NCBI RefSeq assembly: GCF_964340395.1
Contig: NC_135559.1
Location: 23,542,964 to 23,606,963 of the forward strand
Direction of reading: 5' to 3'
Length of the DNA stretch: 64,000 nt
Origin: Glandiceps talaboti
Taxonomy: Eukaryota; Hemichordata; Enteropneusta; Spengelidae
This document shows positions 1 through 14,853 of the stretch, piece by piece. Numbering within the stretch: the stretch's first letter is position 1; each line of letters begins with the position of its first letter. The notes under the pieces were generated by a model. It made no database searches. It was not told where the DNA came from and worked only from the letters and a program-made list of their open reading frames with translations. Position numbers and translations under genes: made by a program.

Positions 1-59
1 ATGCTCAAAAACCAAAAAATAACACTACAATTACTTTTGTATTTGTATCACAATAGTGA

Positions 60-1325
60 AATGGAGCACTTAGCAATATACTCCAATGTACACGTAGTCC
101 ACTACATATACCATACAGCTCTGAGCACTTAGCAATATACTGCACGTAGTCCACTACATATACCATACAGCTCTGAGCACTTAGTAATATACTACACGTA
201 GTCCACTACATATACCATACAGCTCTTAGCACTTAGCAATATACTACACGTAGTCCACTACATATACCATACAGCTCTGAGCACTTAGCAATATACTGCA
301 CGTAGTCCACTACATATAGCATACAGCTCTGAGCACTTAGCAATATACTACACGTAGTCCACTACATATACCATACAGCTCTGAGCACTTAGCAATATAC
401 TACACGTAGTCCACTACATATACCATACAGCTCTGAGCACCTAGCAATATACCACACGTAGTCCACTACATATAGCATACAGCTCTGAGCACTTAGCAAT
501 ATACTACACGTAGTCCACTACATATACCATACAGCTCTGAGCACTTAGCAATATACTACACGTAGTCCACTACATATACCATACAGCTCTGAGCACCTAG
601 CAATATACCACACGTAGTCCACTACATATACCATACAGCTCTGAGCACTTAGCAATATACTACACGTAGTCCACTACATATACCATACAGCTCTGAGCAC
701 TTAGCAATATACTACACGTAGTCCACTACATATACCATACAGCTCTGAGCACTTAGCAATATACTACACGTAGTCCACTACATATACCATACAGCTCTGA
801 GCACTTAGCAATATACTACACGTAGTCCACTACATATACCATACAGCTCTGAGCACTTAGCAATATACTGCACGTAGTCCACTACATATACCATACAGCT
901 CTGAGCACTTAGCAATATACTACACGTAGTCCACTACATATACCATACAGCTCTGAGCACTTAGTAATATACTACACGTAGTCCACTACATATACCATAC
1001 AGCTCTGAGCACTTAGCAATATACTGCACGTAGTCCACTACATATACCATACAGCTCTGAGCACTTAGCAATATACTGCACGTAGTCCACTACATATACC
1101 ATACAGCTCTGAGCACTTAGCAATATACTACACGTAGTCCACTACATATACCATACAGCTCTGAGCACCTAGCAATATACTACACGTAGTCCACTACATA
1201 TACCATACAGCTCTGAGCACTTAGTAATATACTACACGTAGTCCACTACATATACCATACAGCTCTGAGCACTTAACAATATACTACACGTAGTCCACTA
1301 CATATACCATACAGCTCTGAGCAAA
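60..1325. repeat. 52-bp minisatellite, about 24 copies
   Basis: Direct repeats containing GAGCACTTAGCAATATACTA and CACGTAGTCCACTACATATA, differing by scattered single-base changes. No gene is visible in it. It may start before the window, though the first 59 bases do not fit the unit. Confidence 0.97.
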
Positions 1326-2541
1326 GACAGTTGAATGTATAGGTCCCATACACAGAATGATCATCTCCACCATGATATAGTCAAATTGTTTTCTCTATCA
1401 CAGACAGCGGTACTTTATGCTATTGGAGCTTTGATCATTGATTTCATCACATCCTCACATGACTTACTTTCAAACTAGAGGTTGAGTTTGTAGTAAACTG
1501 AACAAAGTAACCATTTATAACTGCCTCTTAATGTGTGATAGATTACTACTGACATACATTGCTCATCCCTTCCTCACCAGGAGATGTAGCTAGATCTTGG
1601 ATAGATTTGTCTATACCATACGTTAGAAAGAGATTGTAGAGAACGCCGACACATATAGTAACTAGGCTAACCTCTTGGTGCAATAAACTAAAGAGTTAAG
1701 GTCTGTTACATAAATGTATGTAAAGGAAGTGATTTGTAACAAACTGGGTAAACACTCAAAATCATATTATTTATATGCATGGTGATATCAGAAGTTTAAA
1801 TATACTGTCAAATACTTTATTGTCACTGAAAAAAAGAAATAAATTGTCTGTATTGCCTGGGCCTAATTTTCACAGATTTAGGAAGGTATGTTTGGTAACT
1901 ATTATGAATAAAAAGTAGTTTTAAGGGATTTAATTTAATGGAAAACCACACCAGTGAAATTAAATTCCGATTGAAAATTTAGTATTTTGAAATATTTGGA
2001 AGTAACAGATTGATGCCTTGACTAACTTGATGTGATGAATTGATGACTAGTGTTAAGCTGCTAACAAAACCTTTTACACATTTTTGGAGTTTTTTTTGCA
2101 ATTGAGTTATAAACATGGTCAGTCTGTGTTGTTTCACATTTTGTATTAATTCACAATTAGATGTACATGTATAGTCTAAAGTATTTAATTCAAAATACCA
2201 AAATAAATACCTCTTTCTTATCCAAATTTCCAGATCACTAAAACTCCAATAACTACTAGTATATTAAAATAAAAATTTTCTTTTGTCTGCAAGTTTATTT
2301 AAAGTCTGTTGTGCTTTAGTTTCTGAGATACATGTATGTATTGGTATTGATATTGGTTTATGGTATATTTTTGGCAATAAGTACAAATTGCAATTTTTTT
2401 GATCAGAGACAACGACCTTTACTTATATATATACAACCTTTACTTATATATATATATCCAGATTTGTATTTAGTGATATTTTGAATTTTGTATACTTGTT
2501 TAATCAAAGTAAAATAAAATGCATTCATATTTTTTCTTTTA
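1326..2541. other. AT-rich upstream region of ALG9, no gene seen
   Basis: No coding exon, clear promoter element or repeat is recognised. It should hold the ALG9 promoter and possibly a non-coding first exon that splices to 2543. Confidence 0.5.
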
Positions 2542-2542
2542 G

Positions 2543-2582
2543 TTGAGTGGAGTGTAGAGATTAAAGGTTAGAGTTTGCCATA
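2543..2582 (+). other. ALG9 5' UTR exon part with upstream splice acceptor
   Basis: A pyrimidine-rich tract ending in AG at 2541-2542 lies 40 bases before the ATG. This suggests that the start codon sits in the second exon and that a non-coding first exon lies further upstream. I could not locate that exon or a promoter in 1326-2540. Confidence 0.5.
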
Positions 2583-2656
2583 ATGGCTTCAAATATCAGA
2601 ACAAGGCCACACCATAGCTCTAAACAAAAGAGAAGTATTATACAGGAAGATGCCAG
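2583..2656 (+). CDS. ALG9: ALG9 coding exon 1 (residues 1-25)
   Basis: Starts at ATG 2583 in a usable context (ATAATGG) and encodes a basic, hydrophilic N-terminus ([17 protein letters not shown]...), as expected for the short cytosolic tail before the first membrane segment. It ends in phase 2 at AG before GT 2657. The start is chosen because it is the only in-frame Met upstream of the conserved core and has a UTR acceptor just before it. Confidence 0.85.
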
Positions 2657-5600
2657 GTTTGTATTTTTATTTAACTGGTTTGTAGCTTTATTTAACTGCT
2701 TTGATAGTTTTCTTAACACTTGTTCTTTATTAATGTCTTACTTATTTGTAATTTAATGTTTGCTGAACTTTGTTATTCTAGTCCTACATATATGTACTTG
2801 ACTATCATCACCACCGTACACAGGCCTCAAAACTAATTTTTTAGCACAACTGAACTGAGGTTCAGTAGTGCTATAGGGATCGCCCGGCGTCTGTCTGTCT
2901 GTCTGTCTGTGTGTGTGTGTGTGGATGTGTGTGTGTGTGTGTGTAAACAACTTAAAGTCAAAAACCGCTAAACCGATTGCCATGATATTTGGTAGGTCCA
3001 TTACCTTGGGTGTCTAGTTGGGAAATTGTTCAAATAAAAATGATCGCATCACAGGTGTGTGATTTGGGTCAAAAAATGTGATTTTTGGTCAAAAAACTTA
3101 GAAACTACTGGGCAGAGTGGTGCGAAATTTGGTGGGAACATTCTTAAGGGGGTGTAAAGTAAGATTTGTTCATGACATGATGATTCCATCAGTGATATGC
3201 AAATTAGGGCTAAAAATGTGTCTTTTTGGTTAAAAATCTATAATTCCAGAAGTATGGAGCAGATTGGGCTGAAATTTAATGGGAATGCATCTAGGGATGT
3301 ATGGACGAAGAAATATTAAGCATACAATGATTCCATGAGTGATATGCAAATTAGGTGTAAAAATGTTCATTTTTGGTCAAAAACTTATATCTCAAAAAGT
3401 ACTTGGTCACCGAGTCTGAAACTTGGTGAGATGTTTCTGAAAGTGTTATTCTGCCCATTGGGCAGGTATCCTTGAAAATTACATGCCCAACTGCACTTTA
3501 TACCTGCCCAATTTTTTTGTACAGTTGGGTATTATAGCATGTCACTGTGACACAGTGGTCATTCACTTCATATCGAGTTTACCATATTGTAAAGTAAGCA
3601 TGGTCCTACGTACCAAACCTATGATAACCAATGCATGTTTAAAAAATAGACTCCGAGATATAGATTTGGTAATTTCATCTTTAAACAAATGAATATCAGC
3701 TTGTTTTTTAGTCCCCGCCGGACGAAGTCCGGGACGGGGACTTATGGATTGGTTTCCGTCTGTCCGTGCGTGCGTCCGTCCGTCCGTCTGTCCGTCTGTC
3801 CGTCCCCAGCCATCTCTTGGAGATGCCTGGACCGATTTTTTTCAAACTTGATACAGGGGCAACATACAATAGCATACATATGCACGTCAATTTGTTTCAT
3901 GATACAATCCAATATGGCCGCCTGGCAGCCATTTTGTTTGCAAATTTTCCCTGTCTAAAGCCATAACTCAGACATGCTTGAACAGATCTCATTCAAAGTT
4001 GGTATTAGGACAGTGTTCTATAACATACATGTGTATATTCATTGTTGTCATGATACGATCCAATATGGCCGCCTAGCAGCCATTTTGTTTGTGAATTTTC
4101 CATGTCCAAAGCCATAACTCAGACATGCTTGAACAGATCTCATTCAAAGTTGGTATTAGGACAGTGTTTTATGACATACATGTGCATATTCATTGTTGTT
4201 GTGATACGATCCAATATGGCCACCTGGCAGCCATTTTGTTTGCGATTTTTCTATGTCCAAAGCCATAACTCAGACATGCTTGAACAGATCTCATTCAAAG
4301 TTGGTATTAGGACAGTGTTCTATGACATACATGTGCATATCCATTTGTTGTCATGATACGATCCAATATGGCTGCCTGCCAGCCATTTTGTTTGTGAATT
4401 TTCCATGTCCAAAGCCATAACTCAGACATGCTTGAACAGATCTCATTCAAAGTTGGTATTAGGACAGTGTTCTATGACATACATGTGCATATCCATTTTC
4501 ATCGTGATACGATCCAATATGCCTGCCTGGCAGCCATTTTGTTTGCAAATTTTCCATGTCACAAAATTCACTGGAATTGGTAATGCTATAATAATATAAT
4601 AGTCAATATAACATTTGTGATCAGTCTATTGACGTATTAGTCAATATAACATTTGTGATCAGTCCATTGACATATTAGTAAATATAACATTTGTGATCAG
4701 TCCATTGACGTATTAGTCAATATAACATTTGTGATCAGTCCATTGATGTATTAGTCAATATAACATTTGTGATCAGTCCATTGACGTATTAGTCAATATA
4801 ACATTTGTGATCAGTCCATTGATGTATTAGTCAATATAACATTTGTGATCAGTCCATTGACGTATTAGTCAATATAACATTCGTGATCAGTCCATTGATG
4901 TATTAGTCAACATAACATTTGTGATCAGTCCATTGACGTATTAGTCAATATAACATTTGTGATCAGTCCATTGATGTATTAGTCAATATAACATTTGTGA
5001 TCAGTCCATTGACGTATTAGTCAATATAACATTCGTGATCAGTCCATTGACGTATTAGTCAATATAACATTCGTGATCAGTCCATTGACGTATTAGTCAA
5101 TATAACATTTGTGATCAGTCCATTGACGTATTAGTCAATATAACATTTGTGATCAGTCCATTGACGTATTAGTCAATATAACATTTGTGATCAGTCCATT
5201 GATGACGTATTAGTCAATATAACATTTGTGATCAGTCCAACCACGATCATTTGCCATTCTGATAGCTTGTCGTTGCAACTGTTTCCCAGTGACGGCGTTG
5301 CCATTCTTACGCTGACCATCAATCCTGTCGATGAGTTGACTATCCATCGCACTGTCTGTGACCGGTCTTCCACCACCCCAAGTCGCTTCGCTGACCTCGC
5401 CGCTACAGCCAACTGGTCCTTCTTCTTCATCCAGTCCCTAACTTGCTTCTCATTGACCCCAAAGAACGAAGCTGCCTTTCGATTACTGCCGTACTCGACA
5501 GCCTTCGAAAGAACCTTCAACTTGAATGATGGATCGTAGGCCATCCTACGGGAACGGGAACGTGGAGCGATGTTTTCCTTCGGCATGTTGATGATAGTAG

Positions 5601-8595
5601 ACGTAGATTCGGACGGTAGTATTACTAGTAACGATTATATAGTTTACGTAGTAAGCAGTTGTATGTTTCACTGTGATCGAACACTGTGGAAATGTAACTT
5701 TCTGTCCGATAAATCCAGTATTTAAAGAAAATTTTGAATACATTATCACCATTTATTAATGATTCGTAAATAGTTCTAACAAGTGTGAAGAAGTACGAAG
5801 CGGCTTCTTGTACCCGGGATGTGATCGGCAGCCACAAAACTTTATCGGTACGATAGGTGTAAATGTCCCGCTCCCTGCTGAAAGGAAGGGATTGCGACAC
5901 CCTTCTTGTGCGTGTGAAGAGACGGTACATACACTAAGTAAAGTGATACTTTGTATTCAAATTTTAAACAAAAAGTATTACACTTGAATGCGTCGTTACT
6001 ATTGTTTTGGTGGAAATGAGGTGAAGCTAGCTGTGAAGTAGGGGTGCGACTTATATTACGTACTTTCTATTATTCACAAAATGTTTGATGGACCCTCAAA
6101 GCCAGCGCCTCCAAGTAGGGGTGCAGCTTTTAATATGTTTGCGGCTTATAATATGACTTTAACGGTACATTTACATTGATGTATTGGTTTAAAGGGGGGG
6201 GGGGGGATTGACCCGTGCTCTGGGCAACAGACAAAGAACCCTTTTGGGAAGATTTTTGTTTTTAGACAACTTTTATTTAGGTTAGATGTTTTGATTTGTG
6301 TATTTGTTTTCAGGTCTCAACGTAGTGTTGATAGCACACCATTTCAATGCTGGACTCCCAAAGCAGGAACAGCATTCAAGTTACTGATCTCAGCACGGTT
6401 TTCAGCTGCTTTACTTAGTAATATCTCAGACTGTGATGAAACATACAACTACTGGGAACCTGTAAGTATATCAATACTCTTACCAGAATGTAAGTATATA
6501 GACAACTTACTAGAATGTAAGTATATAGACAACTTACTAGAATGTAAGTATATAGACAACTTACTAGAATGTAAGTATATAGACAACTTACTAGAATGTA
6601 AGTATATAGACAACTTACTAGAATGTAAGTATATAGACAACTTACTAGAATGTAAGTATATAGACAACTTACTAGAATGTAAGTATATAGACAACTTACT
6701 AGAATGTAAGTATATCGACAACTTACTAGAATGTAAGTATATAGACAACTTACTAGAATGTAAGTATATAGACAACTCACTAGAATGTAAGTATATAGAC
6801 AACTCACTAGAATGTAAGTATATAGACAACTTACTAGAATGTAAGTATATAGACAACTCACTAGAATGTAAGTATATAGACAACTTACTAGAATGTAAGT
6901 ATATAGACAACTTACTAGAATATAAGTATATAGACAACTTACTAGAATGTAAGTATATAGACAACTTACTAGAATGTAAGTATATAGACAACTCACTAGA
7001 ATGTAAGTATATAGACAACTCACTAGAATGTAAGTATATAGACAACTTACTAGAATGTAAGTATATAGACAACTCACTAGAATGTAAGTATATAGACAAC
7101 TTACTAGAATGTAAGTATATAGACAACTTACTAGAATGTAAGTATATAGACAACTTACTAGAATGTAAGTATATAGACAACTTACTAGAATGTAAGTATA
7201 TAGACAACTTACTAGAATGTAAGTATATCGACAACTTACTAGAATGTAAGTATATAGACAACTTACTAGAATGTAAGTATATAGACAACTCACTAGAATG
7301 TAAGTATATAGACAACTTACTAGAATGTAAGTATAGACAACTTACTAGAATGTAAGTATATAGACAACTTACTAGAATGTAAGTATACAGACAACTTACT
7401 AGAATGTAAGTATATGGTCACCTCTGACATAGACCAGTCACAACAAGCATTTGTACAAACCACAGTGTCTCCTGTCACAACATATAGATATACAAAAGTG
7501 ACAACTCAAGTATTATCAATGGACCAGGTGAACTTTGACTTTCAAGGTGTTAACTGTCATGTCATTACTGTTTAACATGTTTTTAATCAGTCCGACATCA
7601 CTCCAAAACGAGAGTATACAATTTCGAACAACTGCACAGTTACAGTTGTTTACGTTCTAACAAAGTCCAAGATATGTCTCTAGAGCTATGAATCCTTCCT
7701 CAAAGCAAGTTCGTGACTTCTGTATCATCTCATTAATATTCATGAGTTTGGAAAACCTCCAACTGTGGAGAGTTTGTAACCTCTGGTTTTGGAGTGTGGA
7801 GTGATGTCGGACTGTTAATAAGTTTATAATTTCTTACTATTTCTAATATTTTGTTTACTTTAGATGCATTTTCTACAATATGGTACAGGTTTTCAGACCT
7901 GGGAATACTCACCAGTCTATGCTATACGATCCTATACATATGTATTACTACATACCTTGCCTGCTTCTATCCATGCACACTTAACCAATGCTAACAAGGT
8001 AAGAGACAATATCTAAAGATTATCCTAATACCCAATGGCATTCATTTCAAATTAAAATGCTCAAAATTTATATTTTTGTATTAACTTGCATAAAATGTAT
8101 GAGTTCTTTTACATGCATGCACACAACTTGTGTACACTGTACACATCATTTTTTCTTCCGTAAGGAAGGGATGTATTTTGTAGGTGGAAGTCTGTGTGTG
8201 TCTGTGTGTCTGTCTGTCTGTGTCATCGTTTTCTCCATAACGGCTTGCTCAAGTCAAACGAAATTTTGGTTTTGGTAAACATCACATGAATATTAATGAG
8301 CAATTTACATAATTAAAGGTTTTCGGTAATTAGGCTATATCTCTTTCTATGGTGAGTGCTATGCTACAGTGTTCTATAAACTTATAAAGCTTCACGTTAC
8401 ATGTTGTGGTTGGCCAGGAGATCACTAACAGCCATGGGCAAATAGCAATCAATGAGAAAAAATAACTTATTGCATATGTTCTGTTGTATTCCAACAATTG
8501 TCTGTAGGAACGACAGTCTCAAAACTTTGCCCTTCCGGAAGGCATTCAGTTTAAATGTGGTCATTATCTGATATGAGAGACAGACAGACAGACAA

Positions 8596-8660
<65 letters not shown>

Positions 8661-11600
8661 GTAAAAAAGAAAGAAAGAGAGATTGTCTTTTGAAGTATTA
8701 CAAGTGAGTAATTTAAACATACATTTTTTTTCATATGGTAATGATTACAGATTCTGGTATTCTACTTCATCCGATGTCTGTTGGGTTTTATCTGTGCCCT
8801 GTGTGAGCTCTATTTCTATAAGTAAGAATCTAGTTCCTACTCGAAATATTCCATACCTTCTATTGCCTCATTATGACAGGACCCCATGACCTTTGACCTA
8901 TGACAAGTGAGTGCAAGAGTGGTGTACTCTAGGTTACAGTAATTTGTAGGAGTTTTTGTAATGTTCTCTGTAGCTGTACTGTTATGAGTGAAGCAAGTAC
9001 CACACTGACACTCAAGAGTCATGGGGCTCTGTTATCATTCTATATGTGTATTCAAAACAGCCAATTTTGTACTTCACATCCACATGTTGATTTTGTCTAC
9101 TGAGTATTCAGACCCCCAGTCTACCAAATACATGTAGTTTTGGAATTCACCAAATTTCAAATTATGAACTGTTGAAGTTCAACATTGAAAATTACTGATT
9201 TACATATCACTGATGAGATCATCATATCATGAAAACAGTGTTATCTACACATCCCTAGAAGTATCCTCACCAAAGTTAAGGTCAGTTTGCCTTGTACAAA
9301 CCCTAACCCTAACCCTAACTTACATTGGAGTTTAAGAGTTTATGATTTTTTAGACAGAAGTAACATTTGTAGACCTTATTTGAATATTAAGAATGGCGTC
9401 ACCATGTCAAGACTAATTTTGCAATGCCAATATTCCCAGAAATGTCCCCTCCAACCTTCAGACCATCTGCCCATTAATTTCAGAGTTTTGAGTTTTTATA
9501 ACCCAACACCACATATCTATTGTGTTATCATTTCGATTTGAACAATTTCCCAACTAGACACCCAAAGGAATATCCCCCACCAAATACCAACTTATATAAT
9601 ACCAATGGAAAGATACACTAGCATACTTACAGAAAAGATATATTGAGTAACCCAGACTTACCTTGTGAGAGGCATAACATTATGTGTCTTACCAACCCAA
9701 ATTAGTGTATTGTACATAACCTACATAGTACATCATGTGTCTTACCTACCCAAATTAGTGTATTGTACATAACCTACATAGTACATCATGTGTCTTACCT
9801 ACCCAAATTAGTGTATTGTACATAACCTACATAGTACATCATGTGTCTTACCTACCCAAATTAGTGTATTGTACATAACCTACATAGTACATTATGTGTC
9901 TTACCTACCCAAATTAGTGTATTGTACATAACCTACATAGTACATCATGTGTCTTACCAACCCAAATTAGTGTATTGTACATAACCTACACAGTACATCA
10001 TGTGTCTTACCTACCCAAATTAGTGTATTGTACATAACCTACATAGTACATCATGTGTCTTACCTACCCAAATTAGTGTATTGTACATAACCTACATAGT
10101 ACATCATGTGTCTTACCAACCCAAATTAGTGTATTGTACATAACCTACATAGTACATCATGTGTCTTACCTACCCAAATTAGTGTATTGTACATAACCTA
10201 CATAGTACATTATGTGTCTTACCTACCCAAATTAGTGTATTGTACATAACCTACATAGTACATCATGTGTCTTACCAACCCAAATTAGTGTATTGTACAT
10301 AACCTACACAGTACATCATGTGTCTTACCTACCCAAATTAGTGTATTGTACATAACCTACATAGTACATCATGTGTCTTACCTACCCAAATTAGTGTATT
10401 GTACATAACCTACATAGTACATTATGTGTCTTACCTACCCAAATTAGTGTATTGTACATAACCTACGTAGTACATCATGTGTCTTACCTACCCAAATTAG
10501 TAAAATTAGTATTCATATTTAGCATGTTTTCATTTGTAGAGGTGTATGTAAAGCATTTGGAGGAAATGTTGGTCGACTAACCCTGGTCTTTCTTGTCTTG
10601 AGTACTGGTATGTTTATATCATCTGCAGGTATGTAATTATGTAATGTGTGAATTACTAGTCAGCTTTCTTCATCCAATCAATTATAACACAAAAGTGTAG
10701 ACTGTAATGTGAGCTTTCACTAAATGGTTTTCATTAGAATGACAAATTCCACTGCATAGTTACAGGTGGCTACTAGGTGGTCTCGTTATCTTCAAACGTT
10801 TTGAATTATTTATTTCAAATTTTGTGAAGAAAAATATGGTCAACATTTTTTTTTATTTTTCCACTTACCGGTACTATAGCAGTGTCCCAAGGGCTCTACA
10901 TAATCTGACCACTATTTCACAATTATTCACTCAGATGACTATTTCACACAATAGGAAAAGAACAATTTTGTGTTCCAAAATATGTATTGAAAATAGCCCT
11001 TGACTACATATAGGTGGCAGTATGATCAACTGGTTATTGATATTTACATAGTATCATACCCATATCTCCGTTAATGTAGGGATTCTAGTACTATTAATGT
11101 TGAGTGTTTCTGGATGTTTAAGGAATCTACAGTGATTAATTTAATGTCGTTAATGTTACAGCCTTTCTTCCAAGCAGTTTCTCCATGTATATGACATTAC
11201 TTGCAATGGGTGGTTGGTACCTGGATAACATACCAGTAAGTCACTTACCATGTATATGACATTACTTGCAATGGGTGGTTGGTACCTGGATAACATACCA
11301 GTAAGTCACTTACCATGTATATGATATTACTTGCAATGGGTGGTTGGTACCTGGATAACATACCAGTAAGTCACTTACCATGTATATGACATTACTTGCA
11401 ATGGGTGGTTGGTACCTGGATAACATACCAGTAAGTCACTTACCATGTATATGACATTACTTGCAATGGGTGGTTGGTACCTGGATAACATACCAGTAAG
11501 TCACTTACCATGTATATGATATTACTTGCAATGGGTGGTTGGTACCTGGATAACATACCAGTAAGTCACTTACCATGTATATGACATTACTTGCAATGGG

Positions 11601-13066
11601 TGGTTGGTACCTGGATAACATACCAGTAAGTCACTTACCATGTATATGATATTATTGCAATGGGTGGTTGGTACCTGGATAACATACCAGTAAGTCACTT
11701 ACCATGTATATGACATTACTTACAATTAGACACCTGGGAATAGAATAGCTAGCAAATCCCTTGGAATAAAAATAGGTAGCTGGCAAATCTTTGGGAATAG
11801 GAAAGAGTAGTCGGCAAATCTTTGGGAATAGAGAAGGGTAGCTGTAAAATCTTTGGAAATAGAGAAGGGTAGCTAGCAAATCTTTGGAATAGGAAAGAGT
11901 AGCCGGCAAATCTTTGGGAATAGGGAAGGGTAGCTAGCAAATCTTTTGGAATAGGAAAGAGTAGCCGGCAAATCTTTGGGAATAGGGAAGGGTAGCTAGC
12001 AAATCTTTTGGAATAGGAAAGAGTAGCCGGCAAATCTTTGGGAATAGAGAAGGATATGTACCAATCTCTGGGAATAGAAAAGGGTAGCTAGAACATCTTT
12101 TGGGAATAGAGAAGGATAGCTGGCAAATCTCCTGCAGTAGGAAAGAGTAGCTGGCAAATCTTTGGGAATAGGGTAGCTGGCAAATCTTTGGGAATAGGGT
12201 AGCTGGCAAATCTTTGGGAGTAGGGTAGCTGGCAAATCTTTGGGAATAGGGTAGCTGGCAAATCTTTGGGAATAGGGTAGCTGGCAAATCTTTGGGAGTA
12301 GGGTAGCTGGCAAATCTTTGGGAGTAGGGTAGCTGGCAAATCTTTGGGAATAGGGTAGCTGGCAAATCTTTGGGAATAGGGTAGCTGGCAAATCTTTGGG
12401 AATAGGGTAGCTGGCAAATCTTTGGGAATAGGGTAGCTGGCAAATCTTTGGGAATAGGGTAGCTGGCAAATCTTTGGGAATAGGGTAGCTGGCAAATCTC
12501 TAGAAATAAAAAAGGTAGCTGGTAAATCTCTTAGGGAATAGAGAAGGGTAGCAAAGCAATATCCATTCCGACATTGAAGAATTGTCAGCCTGTGTAGTAC
12601 TTGTCCTATTAGCTATAAACTATCAGATTAACTTGATGTAAAAATGTCTTTATATCTAGGTAGCTGTTGTCAGCATAGCAAGCAGTACCATAATAGGTTG
12701 GCCATTTGCTGGTGCTATAGGGTAGGTACATAGCTACAGACTTGTATTGTTATTGACAATGTCAATGCCTTCAATACAGTCAAAGTACATAGTTACAGTA
12801 AACCTTCAATAAATATTAATGAGTACACATACATGTAATTTGCATAAATAACATTTTTCTGTGATGAGGCATTATCTTACTTCAAACTGATAATTTTGTG
12901 TCTCATAAAATATCTTGTTTTTTGGTATAGCTTTCAGCTGCAGCTAGTGCAACTTTAATAACTAATTTGCATTGTTAAAGATTTTCAGTAAACAGGCAAT
13001 GCAAGCTTCAAATTTCAGAAAATAGTGTATACACATGTATGTTAATGATAACAATTAAAAAAAAAC

Positions 13067-13162
<96 letters not shown>

Positions 13163-13296
13163 TGTATGTATGTATGTATGTATGTATGTATGTATGTATG
13201 TATGTATGTATGTATGTATGTATGTATGTATGTATGTATGTATGTATGTATGTATGTATGTATGTATGTATGTATGTATGTATGTATGTATGTATG

Positions 13297-13343
<47 letters not shown>

Positions 13344-14766
13344 CTTTTAGCTTTAATGACTGATTTCATAATCAGTGATGGTTGATAATTAGATAATATC
13401 GTAAGTATGCAAGCCTTGAAGTTAATAAAATTTATTATAACTAAAGCACAAATATTCTACAAGGTTATTGATGAAGCTTGAAATTATATTGACTCATTTG
13501 CATAATGAATGATTTCAGTATTTAGGCATTAACACAAACTTCAAATTTCAGATAATGTGATACATACATTGATTATAACAAAGGACATACTTTTTAACAG
13601 CAGTGTCTCATTTGCATAATTAATTGTCTTTTTTGTACTATCTTAACAACACAAGGGTAACTTTGTACTTACAAGGATGAAAACATGTGTCCTATTGTCG
13701 TATACAAATCTGTTGTAGATGTAGTTTATAGTAGCATCAAAACATCAACATGTTAGTTGTCATAGTAACTAAATCTCTCATCACTTCTCAATGGATCTAT
13801 CAAATTATAAGCGAACACTTTAAAGCCTTTGAATCTCAGATACTTTGTTCAAAGAGGTGTGATGCAGTTGTAAATACCCATGATGCATTTCATTCACTTG
13901 CCAGGATTCCAATTGCAATAGACTTTGTGTTGAGAAGAAAAGAAGTGTTGGAATTCATCAAGTGGTGTGTAATAGCACTAGCTGTAATTCTGGTAGGTTA
14001 CTCTGTGTGCAATAGCACTAGCTGTAATTCTGGTAGGTTACTCTGTGTGTAATAGCACTAGCTGTAATTCTGGTAGGTTACTCTGTGTGTAATAGCACTA
14101 GCTGTAATTCTGGTAGGTTACTCTGTGTGTAATAGCACTAGCTGTAATTCTGGTAGGTTACTCTGCAATAGCACTAGCTGTAATTCTGGTAGGTTACTCT
14201 GTGTGTAATAGCACTAGCTGTAATTCTGGTAGGTTACTCTGTGTGTAATAGCACTAGCTGTAATTCTGGTAGGTTACTCTGTGTGTAATAGCACTAGCTG
14301 TAATTCTGGTAGGTTATTCTGTGTGTAATAGCACTAGCTGTCATTCTGGTAGGTTACTCTGTGTGTAATAGCACTAGCTGTCATTCTGGTAGGTTACTCT
14401 GTGTGTAATAGCACTAGCTGTCATTCTGGTAACCACAGTCTCTCTATGGCTGACGTAAGACAGGTGTGCATATGGTCACAGAACGTGGTTATAAAATAGT
14501 AAAAATACACACATGTACAGTATATTTGATATTTGGAATTCATTGGAGTTTAACCATAGATTTGAAATCTTTCTCATATCCAGATTCCAGTTGTTATGGT
14601 GGATTCTCATTACTATGGTAAATTGGTTATTACACCATTGAACATTGTCCTGTATAATGTATTCAGTGAACATGGACCAGACCTGTATGGTAAGCACAGG
14701 AATTTGTGTGTCTGTGTGTATGTCTATGTGTGCCTGTGCCTGTGTCTGTCCATCCATGTCTGTCTA

Positions 14767-14799
<33 letters not shown>

Positions 14800-14800
14800 G

Positions 14801-14853
<53 letters not shown>

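Noticed and set aside
6291-7355. 354-codon ORF with ECKYIDNLL repeats and its long antisense counterparts
   Set aside because: Product of a 27-bp array without stops; only its first part (6314-6461) is a real exon.
9301-9319. Former telomere or chromosome fusion point
   Set aside because: Only about three CCCTAA units, inside an interspersed repeat.
13039-13369. ORFs of about 100 codons with MYVC or YIHT repeats
   Set aside because: Microsatellite translation.
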